Below, one piece after another: positions 1 to 7,509 of a stretch of 64,000 bases of DNA. The stretch's first letter is position 1; each line of letters starts with the position of its first letter. The notes under the pieces are model-generated. The model saw only the letters and a program-made list of their open reading frames with translations. It was not told the DNA's origin and did no database searches. The stretch is from Amycolatopsis iheyensis (GTDB lineage Bacteria; Actinomycetota; Actinomycetes; Mycobacteriales; Pseudonocardiaceae), in assembly GCF_024703995.1 (NCBI RefSeq), contig NZ_JAMXQV010000002.1, positions 434,001 to 498,000 on the forward strand. The letters are read 5' to 3'. The translations under genes and the position numbers were made by a program.

Positions 1-201
1 GGCGTCCGGGCGGGCCTGCCGTACCCGGTGACCGGGCACTCCCTGCGGTCCGGGTTCGCCACGGAGGCCCGCCGCGCCGGCGCCGACGACCTCGCGATCG
101 CCGACCAGGGCCGCTGGGTGCGCGGCAGCCGGGCGCTCTACGAGTACATCCGCCGGGTCGACCAGTGGAACGACAACGCCGCGGGCGTGCTCGACCTCTG
201 A
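1..201 (+). CDS. Tyrosine recombinase/integrase, C-terminal end only
   Basis: This is the last 66 residues of a site-specific tyrosine recombinase, read in frame from the first base; the rest lies outside the window. The conserved H-x-x-R box is visible as G-H-S-L-R-S-G-F, followed by a helix and the probable nucleophile tyrosine in A-L-Y-E-Y-I-R-R. That order and spacing are typical of the catalytic C-terminus of phage-type integrases. It ends at a TGA just before a convergent small gene. No tRNA gene or attachment-site duplication is seen downstream, so it cannot be tied to an element from this side. An XerD-like or plasmid-type recombinase is the alternative. Confidence 0.75.
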   Translation, partial: GVRAGLPYPVTGHSLRSGFATEARRAGADDLAIADQGRWVRGSRALYEYIRRVDQWNDNAAGVLDL

Positions 202-202
202 G

Positions 203-535
203 TCAGCCGGCCTCCAGGAAGGGCCGCACCTCGACCTTCCGGTGGCAGGCCTTCGACCCGGCGGTGGCGAGTGCCAGCGCGACATCGAGGTCGGGGGCCT
301 CGATCACCCAGAACCCGGCGAGGAACTCCTTGGTCTCCACGAAGGGCCCGTCGGTGACGACCGCTTCCCCGCCCCGGTTGTCGATGACGGTGGCCGCGGC
401 GGGCAGGGAAAGGCCACCGGCGAAGACCCAGTGTCCCTCGGCCTGGAGCCGCTCGTTGAAGACGTCGATCGCCGCCAGCTCGTAGTCGGTGCCGAGCTCG
501 GTCTGGTCGTGGACCACGGAAATGAGGAACTGCAT
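203..535 (-). CDS. YCII/DGPF-domain protein
   Basis: A 110-residue protein of the YCII-related (DGPF) family, a small alpha+beta ferredoxin-like fold often found near ECF sigma factors. The motif D-G-P-F is present at about residues 62-65, inside V-V-T-D-G-P-F-V-E-T-K-E, and the length fits a single-domain member. The function of the family is not established; some members bind small ligands or act as catalytic accessory domains. It starts at an ATG and its stop almost abuts the recombinase stop, so the two genes converge. No sigma factor is adjacent here. Confidence 0.85.
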   Translation of the reverse strand: MQFLISVVHDQTELGTDYELAAIDVFNERLQAEGHWVFAGGLSLPAAATVIDNRGGEAVVTDGPFVETKEFLAGFWVIEAPDLDVALALATAGSKACHRKVEVRPFLEAG

Positions 536-552
536 CCGAGGATCATGCCCGG

Positions 553-726
553 TCAGGGCCGGGTCAGCCGCGCCCGGGTGGCGCCGACGACTTCGCCGTC
601 CAAGCGGGCCAGCCAGCTGCCGCAGACGCAGCGCACGTAGTCGAGCCGGTGGGTGACGGGGCGGGCGGCGGTCACCGGGAGCTCGGTGAGCGGCCAGCCG
701 CAGCGGGGGCAGCGGTGGAGGTTCAT
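553..726 (-). CDS. Small zinc-ribbon protein
   Basis: A predicted 57-residue protein starting M-N-L-H-R-C-P-R-C-G-W, with a C-x2-C pair near the N-terminus and a C-x-C pair (R-C-V-C-G) about 25 residues later. This suggests one zinc ribbon. The reading frame extends 12 codons further upstream, but that would run through the divergent promoter of the next gene, so the internal ATG is preferred. Function unknown. It is divergent from the CGNR regulator with only 25 bases between the starts, so the two are probably co-regulated. Confidence 0.6.
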   Translation of the reverse strand: MNLHRCPRCGWPLTELPVTAARPVTHRLDYVRCVCGSWLARLDGEVVGATRARLTRP

Positions 727-751
727 GCCCCGATCGTGGTGTAATGACTTA

Positions 752-1261
752 GTGCACTTCAACCCTTACGGCGGTCCGGCCGCGCTCGTGGCCGCCGACC
801 TGGTGAACGCGGGCACCGCCGGCGAGCGGCTGGCCGGGATGGTCCGCAACGGCATGTCCATCGCCGCCCTGACCGAAGACGAGGCGGCCCGCATCGGCGC
901 GTGGGCCGAACGGCTGCGGCCGGTGTTCGCCGCCGCTCCCGAGGAACGCCCCGACCTGGTGAACGACCTGCTCGCCGAGGCAGCGTGCCGGCCGTACATC
1001 ACCTCGCACGACGGCAAACCCCCGCACCTGCACTACTCCGCCGAAGACGCCGGGCCGGTGGGCCGCGTCCGCGCCTACACCGCGGGCGGCCTGGCCCACC
1101 TCGTGTGCGAAGCCCCGGACCGGCTCGGCGTCTGCGGCCGCGAAGGCTGCGGCACCGCCTACGTCGACACGTCGCGCAACGGCCGCCGCCGCTTCTGCTC
1201 GACCCGCTGCGCGACGCGCGTCCACGTCGCCGACCACCGGGCCCGGCAGCTCACCGCTTGA
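752..1261 (+). CDS. CGNR-type zinc-finger transcriptional regulator
   Basis: A 169-residue protein of the ABATE/CGNR family. These are stress-responsive actinobacterial regulators with an N-terminal sensing domain and a C-terminal zinc finger. The finger is visible as C-G-R-E-G-C-G-T near residue 132, then R-R-F-C-S-T-R-C-A-T-R-V-H-V-A-D-H-R. The usual C-x-N-R is C-A-T-R here, so the Asn that names the family is replaced by Thr. The GTG at 752 is chosen because the protein then starts V-H-F-N-P-Y-G-G, as in relatives. A TGTAAT hexamer at 740-745 places the transcript start on that GTG. Its target is unknown; autoregulation and control of the divergent zinc-ribbon gene are plausible. Confidence 0.75.
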   Translation: MHFNPYGGPAALVAADLVNAGTAGERLAGMVRNGMSIAALTEDEAARIGAWAERLRPVFAAAPEERPDLVNDLLAEAACRPYITSHDGKPPHLHYSAEDAGPVGRVRAYTAGGLAHLVCEAPDRLGVCGREGCGTAYVDTSRNGRRRFCSTRCATRVHVADHRARQLTA

Positions 1262-1267
1262 CCCGGC

Positions 1268-1960
1268 TCAGGCGAAGATCTCCGCCAGCCGGGCGGCCCA
1301 CCCGCGTTCCTCGGCCGCGGCGTCGATGGGCGCGAAGTGGTGCCGGCCGACGCCGATCGGCCAGCCGAAGGCGTTGCGGCCGTAGAGCCGCAGGAGCGAG
1401 TGCTCGGTCCGGACGCCCACGAAACCCGCGGCCGCGTAGTCGACGACACCGCCGGCCGCGTGCTCGCCGACCTGGACGTCTTCGCGGATGCCGAGCGCCT
1501 TCTTCAGCCTGGTGAAGCCGTCGGCAGCCGCGGAGGACTCCGGGGCTTCGGTCATCGCGTAGGTGACTTCGCGGCCGGCGAAGTGCGCCAGGTACTCGCC
1601 GAGCGAGTGGTAGTAGAACGCCGTGTGGCGGCGGCAGGCGTCGTAGTTGGTGTCCCAGTCGTCGAGGAAGACGCCGCGGTGCGCGAACTTCAGGTACGTG
1701 CCGTCGCCGTCGGGCTCGAAGGTGTAGTCGAGCCGGTTGAACCAGTCGTCCTGGTCACAGCGCGTCGCGAAGTGCTCGTGGGGCCGCCACGCGGTGACTT
1801 CGCCGCCGTGGAAGGTCAGCCCGGTCTCCCGGCCGCCGACCCACGGCTCGTAGGTGATGGGCCAGGACCAGCTCCCGGCGTCGACGGTGATCGCCCGCCA
1901 GCACGCCGCCGGCGTCGCGGGGAGCCTGCCTTCGAACCCGACTTCGAATTCCTTCGTCAT
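1268..1960 (-). CDS. SRPBCC (START/AHSA1-like) domain protein
   Basis: A 230-residue protein of the SRPBCC ligand-binding superfamily. The N-terminal part reads F-E-G-R-L-P-A-T-P-A-A-C-W-R-A-I, the usual first strand and helix, and an internal W-F-N-R-L-D-Y-T-F-E-P segment is characteristic of AHSA1-type folds. It is longer than the common 150-residue forms and resembles the 240-residue protein at 58352-59074, including the F-Y-Y-H-S-L-G-E-Y-L-A-H-F-A-G-R helix. Its start codon overlaps the methyltransferase stop as ATGA, so the two are one translationally coupled unit. The ligand is unknown. Confidence 0.8.
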   Translation of the reverse strand: MTKEFEVGFEGRLPATPAACWRAITVDAGSWSWPITYEPWVGGRETGLTFHGGEVTAWRPHEHFATRCDQDDWFNRLDYTFEPDGDGTYLKFAHRGVFLDDWDTNYDACRRHTAFYYHSLGEYLAHFAGREVTYAMTEAPESSAAADGFTRLKKALGIREDVQVGEHAAGGVVDYAAAGFVGVRTEHSLLRLYGRNAFGWPIGVGRHHFAPIDAAAEERGWAARLAEIFA

Positions 1961-2655
1961 GCCTGGGCGTCATCCGGGGAGACGCGGATTCGACATCCCG
2001 GGGGAACGTTTTTCGCCCGCCAGGCGAGCACCGTCGGAGTGGGTGCGCCGCCCTCGGCGAACCGCTCGAACACCAGGCCCGCATCGAGGACGGCGTGCAG
2101 CAGCTCCGGCAGCGGCAGGTGGGTGGCGCCGACCTTGTCTCGCAGCCCCTGGTCGGTCCACGACGCCCTGGTCCAGCTGCGCTCGCGGTACCCGGGCCGG
2201 ATGACGATCGCCCGCTCGTCGGACCGGTCGGCGAACCCACCGCAGAAGCACGGGTGCACGCCGACGTGCACGAACACCCCGCCGGGCGCCAGGACACGCG
2301 CCGCTTCGCGGAGCACGGCCGGGTAAGCGGGCATGTCGGTGTGCACCATGATCGCCGCGACGGCGGGCAGCGATCCGGTGGCGATCGGAAGCGCCGTGGC
2401 GTCAGCCCGCGCGACCGGTAGCCGGCCGGCGGCGTGCCGCAGCATCCCCGCCGAGACGTCCACGCCGAGCGGAGTCCGGCCGAGTGTGCGGATCGCCGCC
2501 GCGTGGACGCCGGTGCCGCAGCCGAGTTCGAGGCACGCCCCGGCGCCGGGACCGAGCAGCTCCCGGAGCGCGGCCCCGATCCCGAGCGGGTCGTCGCGCC
2601 TGGAGGTCGGGAACGTGGACTCGTACCAGTCGGCGATCGTGTCGTAGGCCGTCAT
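1957..2655 (-). CDS. Class I SAM-dependent methyltransferase
   Basis: A 232-residue methyltransferase of the class I Rossmann type. Motif I is L-E-L-G-C-G-T-G at about residues 42-49, the acidic end of strand 2 is G-V-D-V-S, and the post-motif region A-R-V-L-A-P-G-G-V-F-V-H-V is typical of methyltransferase-11/25 families. The substrate is not predictable. The ATG giving M-T-A-Y-D-T-I-A-D-W-Y is preferred to an upstream one because relatives begin this way. It is the first gene of a two-gene unit with the SRPBCC protein, divergent from the SGNH hydrolase, with an inverted repeat between them. Confidence 0.85.
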   Translation of the reverse strand: MTAYDTIADWYESTFPTSRRDDPLGIGAALRELLGPGAGACLELGCGTGVHAAAIRTLGRTPLGVDVSAGMLRHAAGRLPVARADATALPIATGSLPAVAAIMVHTDMPAYPAVLREAARVLAPGGVFVHVGVHPCFCGGFADRSDERAIVIRPGYRERSWTRASWTDQGLRDKVGATHLPLPELLHAVLDAGLVFERFAEGGAPTPTVLAWRAKNVPPGCRIRVSPDDAQA

Positions 2656-2691
2656 GCTTCCGCTGTACCGGCGGCCGGCGGGGTGGGCCAC

Positions 2692-2714
2692 GGATTCCGC
2701 GCCGGGCGGAATCC
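2692..2714. promoter_or_regulatory. Inverted repeat between divergent methyltransferase and SGNH genes
   Basis: GGATTCCGC at 2692-2700 and GCGGAATCC at 2706-2714 form perfect 9-base arms around a 5-base centre. The site lies between two divergent starts (2655 and 2746), upstream of the -10-like TAGACT at 2734-2739. It could be an operator serving both promoters or a short hairpin. No cognate regulator is obvious. Confidence 0.45.
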
Positions 2715-2745
2715 TCGCCGATCCGCGCTTGCTTAGACTGCTGAC

Positions 2746-3522
2746 ATGAGCAAGCGCTTAGTGGCCCTGGGGGACTCGTTCACCGAAGGCGTCGGGGACG
2801 ACGACCCGGCCGCCCCGAACGGTGTCCGCGGCTGGGCCGACCGCACCGCCGAACAGCTCGCCGCCCGCGAGCCGGGCTTCCGTTACGCCAACCTCGCCAT
2901 CCGCGGGAAGCTGATGCCGCAGATCCTCGGCGAGCAGCTCGAGCCGGCGCTGGCCATGGCGCCCGATCTCGTCACCCTCTACGCCGGCGGCAACGACCTG
3001 ATGCGGCCCAAGGTCGACATCGACGCGCTGATGGACGACTACGAGGCCGCCATCACGAAGATCCGCGCGACCGGCGCCGAGCTGGTGCTGTTCACCGGGG
3101 TCGACGGGGTCGAGGACGCCCTGTTCCGCAAGATGCGCGGCCGGGTGGCGATCTACAACGAGTTCGTCCGCGCCATCGCCGTCCGGCACGGCGCGCGCCT
3201 GGTGGACATGTGGGCCATGCGGCAGCTGCGTGACCGGCGGTTCTGGGCGCCGGACCGGCTGCACCTCAACGCCTACGGCCACACCGAGGTCGCCATCGCC
3301 GTGCTGGCCGCGCTCGGCGTCGAGCACCCGCTGAAGGGCCACGAGCTCGGCCCGCGCGAGGTGCTCAGTCCGGCGGCCCGCCGCAGCCAGAACGTGCGGT
3401 GGGCGCGCGAGCACGCGCTGCCGTGGGTGCGCCGCCGGCTGCGGGGCGAGTCCTCCGGGGACACGCTCACCGCGAAGCGCCCGACACTGGAGCCGATCGG
3501 CTCAGCGCCGCTCCCCCGCTGA
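2746..3522 (+). CDS. SGNH/GDSL-family hydrolase with an early TTA codon
   Basis: A 258-residue esterase/lipase-type enzyme of the SGNH hydrolase superfamily. Block I is G-D-S-F-T-E-G-V (Ser nucleophile near residue 11), block III is A-G-G-N-D-L-M, and block V is D-R-L-H-L-N-A-Y-G-H with the catalytic Asp and His. There is no signal peptide, so it is probably cytosolic. Codon 5 is TTA (2758-2760), one of only three in the window, so in a bldA-using organism its expression would be developmentally gated. TAGACT at 2734-2739 ends six bases before the ATG and there is no Shine-Dalgarno sequence, so the mRNA is likely leaderless. The substrate is unknown. Confidence 0.88.
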   Translation: MSKRLVALGDSFTEGVGDDDPAAPNGVRGWADRTAEQLAAREPGFRYANLAIRGKLMPQILGEQLEPALAMAPDLVTLYAGGNDLMRPKVDIDALMDDYEAAITKIRATGAELVLFTGVDGVEDALFRKMRGRVAIYNEFVRAIAVRHGARLVDMWAMRQLRDRRFWAPDRLHLNAYGHTEVAIAVLAALGVEHPLKGHELGPREVLSPAARRSQNVRWAREHALPWVRRRLRGESSGDTLTAKRPTLEPIGSAPLPR

Positions 3523-4113
3523 CGGGCGGAGGCCGTCGAAGAGGATCGTCACGGCCCGGTCGCGCAGCCGCGCGTCCGGGCCCGCGTACTCGGCGGCCTT
3601 CGCCACCCCAATGATGATCGTGATCAGCTCACCCGGCACGAGGTCGTCGCGGACCGCGCCCGCGGCCTGCGCCCGGGACAGCAGCACCCCCAGCGAGCCG
3701 AGCAGCCGGGTGCCGATGTCGGACTTGGCGTGCTGCAGGGTCACCCCGGCCGCGGTGAGCGCTTCGAAGTAGGCGTTCTTCGCGCTCGACATCTCGATCC
3801 AGCTGGTGAGGAACGCGAAGAACGCGCCACCCGGATCGGCCGAGTCGGCCGCGACGACGGCTTCGGCCTCGGCGACGAACCGCTGCAGCCGCGCGACGAG
3901 CACCGCCTCCAGCAGAGCTTCCTTCGTCGGGAAGTGCCGGAAGACGGTGCCGATGCCGACCCCGGCCACACGGGCGACCTCTTCGGTCGGCGCGCCGGTG
4001 CCCTTGGCGGCGAACACGCTCTCGGCCGCCTCCAGCACGCGCGCCCGGTTGCGGCGGGCGTCGGCGCGCAGCGGTTTCGTGTCCGTGGGATCAGGGGCGG
4101 CGGGGCTCACCAC
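3502..4113 (-). CDS. TetR/AcrR-family transcriptional regulator
   Basis: A 203-residue TetR-family repressor. The N-terminal helix-turn-helix is clear: R-N-R-A-R-V-L-E-A-A, then E-E-V-A-R-V-A-G-V-G-I-G-T-V-F-R-H-F-P-T-K-E-A-L. The C-terminal region is a helical ligand-binding domain of the TetR_C type. The GTG at 4113, or the next GTG codon at 4110, is the start. The start lies about 20 bases inside the end of the upstream SRPBCC gene, so it is the last gene of the VOC-ArsR-SRPBCC-TetR operon. It converges with the SGNH gene, their ends overlapping by 21 bases. Confidence 0.88.
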   Translation of the reverse strand: MVSPAAPDPTDTKPLRADARRNRARVLEAAESVFAAKGTGAPTEEVARVAGVGIGTVFRHFPTKEALLEAVLVARLQRFVAEAEAVVAADSADPGGAFFAFLTSWIEMSSAKNAYFEALTAAGVTLQHAKSDIGTRLLGSLGVLLSRAQAAGAVRDDLVPGELITIIIGVAKAAEYAGPDARLRDRAVTILFDGLRPSAGERR

Positions 4114-4567
4114 TCGATCGTAACGGGGGCTCCTCGGCCAGGGTGTCCAGCAACCGGGCCAGCGCCCGCGGCACGTGGGAGCGCCAGCCGCCGCCCATGA
4201 TCCGGCGGGAGACGCGCTGGAACTCGTCGTCCGGGTCGAACCCCTCGTGGCTGAGGAACAAGCGGGTACCCGTGCCTTCGGGCTCGAGGCGCCAGGTGAC
4301 CGTCCACTGCGGACCCCAGCGGATGCTGAGCTTGCGCTCGGGCTCGACTTCGAGGACCTCGCACGCCACCGGGCCGCCGGCGAACCCGGCCGCGGGCACC
4401 GGCTCGGCCAGCAGCTCGAACCGGTGCCCGACCACGGGCTTGATGTCGTTCGGCATGCTGATCCAGCGCTCGAGCAGGTCCGGCTCGGTGAGCGCGCGCC
4501 ACACCTTGGGGGGCGGGTGGGCGAGGAACTGGTCGACGTGGATCGCCCGAGGGTCGTCGTCGGTCAC
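4091..4567 (-). CDS. SRPBCC/AHSA1 domain protein
   Basis: A 158-residue SRPBCC protein of the AHSA1 type. It opens with H-V-D-Q-F-L-A-H-P-P-P-K-V-W-R-A-L-T-E-P-D-L-L-E-R-W, the classic first strand and helix, and ends in a long amphipathic helix after G-G-G-W-R-S-H. The ligand is unknown. The GTG start overlaps the ArsR stop as GTGA. ArsR-SRPBCC gene pairs recur in actinobacteria, and the same pairing occurs at 48983-49791 and 58352-59663 in this window. In such pairs the regulator probably responds to a small molecule that the SRPBCC protein binds or modifies; that is inference. Confidence 0.85.
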   Translation of the reverse strand: MTDDDPRAIHVDQFLAHPPPKVWRALTEPDLLERWISMPNDIKPVVGHRFELLAEPVPAAGFAGGPVACEVLEVEPERKLSIRWGPQWTVTWRLEPEGTGTRLFLSHEGFDPDDEFQRVSRRIMGGGWRSHVPRALARLLDTLAEEPPLRSSGEPRRP

Positions 4568-4881
4568 AGGTCCTCCTCGTCGAGCAGGTCACGCAGGTTG
4601 GCGAGCTTGCTCCGCCAGAACCGCTCGTACGGCGTGAGCCAGTCGGCGACCTCTTCGAGCGGGGCCGCGTCGAGCCGGTAGACGCGGTTGCGGCCCTGCC
4701 GCTGTTCGCTGACCAGGCCCGCCTCCCGAAGCACCCGGAGGTGTTCCGAGAGGCTGGGCCGAGCCATGTCGAACCGTTCGGCGATCGAGCCGGCGGCCAT
4801 CGGCCCGGCCAGCAGCAGCCGCAGGACCTCGCGCCGCGCGGGGCTGGCGAGCGCGGCGAAGACGTCGTCGTTGACCGGCAT
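4564..4881 (-). CDS. ArsR-family winged-helix regulator
   Basis: A 105-residue ArsR/SmtB-fold repressor: F-A-A-L-A-S-P-A-R-R-E-V-L-R-L-L-L at the N-terminus, the recognition helix in R-P-S-L-S-E-H-L-R-V-L-R-E-A-G-L-V, and the wing Q-R-Q-G-R-N-R-V-Y-R-L. It has no cysteine metal site, so it is a non-metal ArsR of the kind paired with SRPBCC proteins. Its ATG overlaps the VOC stop by one base (TGATG). The palindrome on the operon promoter at 5282-5297 is the likely binding site, implying autoregulation. Confidence 0.88.
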   Translation of the reverse strand: MPVNDDVFAALASPARREVLRLLLAGPMAAGSIAERFDMARPSLSEHLRVLREAGLVSEQRQGRNRVYRLDAAPLEEVADWLTPYERFWRSKLANLRDLLDEEDL

Positions 4882-5267
4882 CAGCTCGGCACGTTGCCGA
4901 AGTCGCTCGGCTCGAGCAGCCCGAGGACATGCCCGTCGAGGTCCTCGAACGACGTCGCGCGCCCCCACGGCCGGGTTTCCGGGTCGGCGACCTCGACGCC
5001 GGCCGCCCGCAGCGCGGCGACGTCGGTGTCGAGGTCGCTGGTCTGCAGCTGGAAGTGGCGCGGACCGGGTTCGACGCCGGTGACCCGCTGGTCGGTCAGC
5101 ACCACGCCGGTCTGCGCGCCCTTCGGCGCGACCATCACGAAGTGGCCGCCTTCGGGCGTGCGGCGGTCGACGAGGGCTTCGAAGCCGAGCTTGCCGACGT
5201 AGAAGTCCCGCGCGCGGGCGTGGTCGGCGACCGGCAGGGTCAGGAACTGGACGTGGGTGATCGTCAT
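4881..5267 (-). CDS. VOC-family (glyoxalase/bleomycin-resistance-like) protein
   Basis: A 128-residue vicinal-oxygen-chelate protein. It starts I-T-H-V-Q-F-L-T-L-P-V-A-D-H-A-R-A-R-D-F-Y, the first beta-alpha-beta module, and the second module begins near H-F-Q-L-Q-T-S-D-L-D, ending in F-E-D-L-D-G-H-V-L-G-L-L-E. Metal-ligand-like His and Glu residues are present in the second half. It could be a dioxygenase, an isomerase or a drug-binding protein; the substrate is not predictable. It is the first gene of a four-gene operon and appears to start at the transcript 5' end. Confidence 0.85.
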   Translation of the reverse strand: MTITHVQFLTLPVADHARARDFYVGKLGFEALVDRRTPEGGHFVMVAPKGAQTGVVLTDQRVTGVEPGPRHFQLQTSDLDTDVAALRAAGVEVADPETRPWGRATSFEDLDGHVLGLLEPSDFGNVPS

Positions 5268-5274
5268 GCCCGCG

Positions 5275-5304
5275 ACAATACGTAGGAGATATCCTACATG
5301 TCAA
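5275..5304 (-). promoter_or_regulatory. Promoter with overlapping operator for the VOC-ArsR operon
   Basis: On the minus strand, TTGACA (5304-5299) and TATTGT (5280-5275) are separated by 18 bases. Transcription should start within a base or two of the ATG at 5267, giving a leaderless mRNA. Between the hexamers lies the inverted repeat GTAGGA-N4-TCCTAC (5282-5297), which also covers the stop codon of the FAD monooxygenase gene. Its placement between -35 and -10 fits repression by the ArsR protein encoded in the operon. Confidence 0.7.
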
Positions 5305-6814
5305 CGGGGGTGCCGAACCACCGCTCCAGCGCCGCCCGCAGTGCCTTCCGCTCGGTGTCGTCGGGCTCCACCGAGCTCGTCGCCCAGGCGACGTAGCCGT
5401 CGGGACGGACGAGCAACGCGGTCGCGTCGCCGTCAGCCTTGCCGGTGACCAGGTCGACCCGGTCGCTCCAGCCCCGCAGCGCGTCGCCGAGCGTTCCGGT
5501 GAAGTCCAGCAGCAACGGCCGGGCCGTCCGGGTCAGCTCGGCGAGCCGGGTGCCGTCGGTCAGCACCAGGTCCGGCGCCCACCGGCCGTCGAGCGGGTGG
5601 TCCGTGCCCGCCTCATAGCGGATGTCCGCGCCGGACATGAGGTCGGCGAGGTGGCGCACCGTGCTCGGCTGGCGCAGCAGCTCGCCGAACAGCTCACGCA
5701 GTGCCGTGACGTCCCGCCCCGGCGCGATCAGCGCGGACTGCGCCTGGGTGTGCATGACGACGCGCTCGGCGATCGGCCGCCGTTCGCTCTCGTAGGTGTC
5801 GAGCAGGCCGGCCGGCGCCGAGCCCCGCACGGCGGCGGCGAGCTTCCAGCCGAGCCCGACGGCGTCCTGCAGGCCGAGGTTGAGGCCGGGACCGCCGATC
5901 GCGGAGTGCACGTGCGCCGCGTCGCCGACCAGCAGCACGCGCCCCTCGCGGAACCGGTCGGCCAGCCGCGTGTTGCGGCCGCGCAGGCGCCGCAGCAGGT
6001 GCGGCCCGTCGCCTTCGGGCGGCCCGATCGGCAGGTCGTGACCGAGCACGCGGGCGATGCTCTCGCGCTGTTCGGCCAGCGTCATCGGGCGCTGGTCGTC
6101 GTCCTCTTCGCCGGCCCACTCCATCGTGGTGACCAGGGTGCCGGTGGGGAACGGCGCGTAGACGAACAGGCCGGTTTCGGTGCGGTAGTGGAAGAACGGC
6201 GGGATGACGCCGTGGCCGGGCACGCGCAGGCCGCCGCTGCCGGTGTCGACGAACCCGGCGGGCACGGTGGCGTTGGCGGTGCGGGAGATCGTGTGGTCTT
6301 CGGTGACGCCGGGGAAGCCGATGCCGGAGAGCTTGCGCGTGACGCTGTGGCCGCCGTCGGCGCCGACGAGGTAGCGGGTGGTGAGCGTGCCGGGTCCGGC
6401 CGGGCCGGTGTACTCGACGGTGACCGTGTCGGCGTCCTGGGTGAGGCCGGTCAGCTCGTGCCCGTGGCGGATCTCGACGCCGAGCTCGGCCGCGCGTTCG
6501 GCCAGCATCGCCGCGACGCGCCGCTGCGGCACGCCCAGGATGTGCAGCGAGTTCGGTTCGGCGAGGGTGAGGTCGAGCCGCAGCCCGCCGAAGACGAAGG
6601 CGGGTGCGGCCGGGCCGATCGGGCCCGCGAGACGCTCGTGCAGCCCGCGGCGGTCGAGCACCCGCACGACCTGGCCGACGAGCCCGTTGGCGCGGTTCTC
6701 CTCGGTGGGTTCGGGCAGCTGCTCCAGGACCAGCGGGTGGACACCGGCGAGGGCGAGTTCGCAGGCGAGCATGAGGCCGTTGGGGCCGGCGCCGGCGATG
6801 ATGACGTCTTCCAT
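5294..6814 (-). CDS. FAD-dependent aromatic monooxygenase (PHBH/RdmE-like)
   Basis: A 506-residue class A flavoprotein hydroxylase. It has the dinucleotide-binding G-A-G-P-N-G near residue 8, the D-G motif in L-V-G-A-D-G-G-H-S, and the second FAD motif V-L-L-V-G-D-A-A-H-V-H-S-A-I-G-G-P-G-L-N near residue 290. A thioredoxin-like C-terminal domain follows, as in polyketide hydroxylases such as RdmE and PgaE. It would use NAD(P)H and oxygen to hydroxylate an aromatic substrate; no biosynthetic cluster surrounds it, so degradation or detoxification is equally likely. AAGGAG precedes the ATG. The TetR gene lies 77 bases upstream on the same strand and probably controls it. Confidence 0.88.
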   Translation of the reverse strand: MEDVIIAGAGPNGLMLACELALAGVHPLVLEQLPEPTEENRANGLVGQVVRVLDRRGLHERLAGPIGPAAPAFVFGGLRLDLTLAEPNSLHILGVPQRRVAAMLAERAAELGVEIRHGHELTGLTQDADTVTVEYTGPAGPGTLTTRYLVGADGGHSVTRKLSGIGFPGVTEDHTISRTANATVPAGFVDTGSGGLRVPGHGVIPPFFHYRTETGLFVYAPFPTGTLVTTMEWAGEEDDDQRPMTLAEQRESIARVLGHDLPIGPPEGDGPHLLRRLRGRNTRLADRFREGRVLLVGDAAHVHSAIGGPGLNLGLQDAVGLGWKLAAAVRGSAPAGLLDTYESERRPIAERVVMHTQAQSALIAPGRDVTALRELFGELLRQPSTVRHLADLMSGADIRYEAGTDHPLDGRWAPDLVLTDGTRLAELTRTARPLLLDFTGTLGDALRGWSDRVDLVTGKADGDATALLVRPDGYVAWATSSVEPDDTERKALRAALERWFGTPVDM

Positions 6815-6891
6815 GACGGAAACTCCTTGTGGTGGCGGAAAAGGGCAGGACGAACCGGCCCGGCGACCCGGCCGGGCGTGTGTCGGGTGGT

Positions 6892-7503
6892 TCAGCGGGG
6901 TTCGGGCAGACCGGCTTCGAGCCGGCCGAACACGTCACGCAGGAGCTCTTCCATCGGCCGCGGCGGGTCGGTGATGAGCCACTGCTGCATGATGACGCTC
7001 AGGGCGGTGCCGACGACTCCCGCGACGAGCCGCGGGTAGACGTCCGTGGCGGCGTCGGTGCCGGTGCGGTCGGCGACGACGGCCGCGATCTCGGCCTCGG
7101 CCGCGACGCCGGCCTTCTGGAACTCGCCCTGCAGCGCGGGTTCCGCGACCATGAGCCGGAGTCCTTCGATCCACGACTGCTCCGGCGGGAGCCCTTCGGT
7201 CACCGGCACGCCGAGGGCGAACCCGGAGAGCGCGGCCTGGGTGATCGCTTCCCAGATCGGCTCGCCGGCCGGGCGCTCGCGCAGCGCTTCGGCGATGGCG
7301 CGGGCCCGGTCGTGGTGGCGGGCGACGATCGCCTCGCCCTTGCTGCCGAAGTAGTTGCTGAACGTCCGGGTGGAGACGCCGGCTTCGGCGGCGATGTCCT
7401 CGATCCGGACGTTGTCCCAGCCGCGTTCGACCGTCAGGCGGATGGCCGCCCAGCTCAGCGCGATGCGCGTCTCCTGCTTCTTGCGCTCACGCAGTCCGTC
7501 CAT
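6892..7503 (-). CDS. TetR-family regulator upstream of the FAD monooxygenase
   Basis: A 203-residue TetR repressor with the DNA-binding region R-I-E-D-I-A-A-E-A-G-V-S-T-R-T-F-S-N-Y-F-G-S-K-G-E-A-I. The C-terminal domain is of the MftR-like/TetR_C type. The ATG at 7503 starts M-D-G-L-R-E-R-K-K; a longer frame runs up into the operator region and is rejected. The -10-like TATGGT ends six bases before this ATG, so the message is probably leaderless. Two palindromic elements lie over the promoter. With the monooxygenase behind it, this looks like a substrate-inducible pair. Confidence 0.87.
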   Translation of the reverse strand: MDGLRERKKQETRIALSWAAIRLTVERGWDNVRIEDIAAEAGVSTRTFSNYFGSKGEAIVARHHDRARAIAEALRERPAGEPIWEAITQAALSGFALGVPVTEGLPPEQSWIEGLRLMVAEPALQGEFQKAGVAAEAEIAAVVADRTGTDAATDVYPRLVAGVVGTALSVIMQQWLITDPPRPMEELLRDVFGRLEAGLPEPR

Positions 7504-7509
7504 GAGCCC

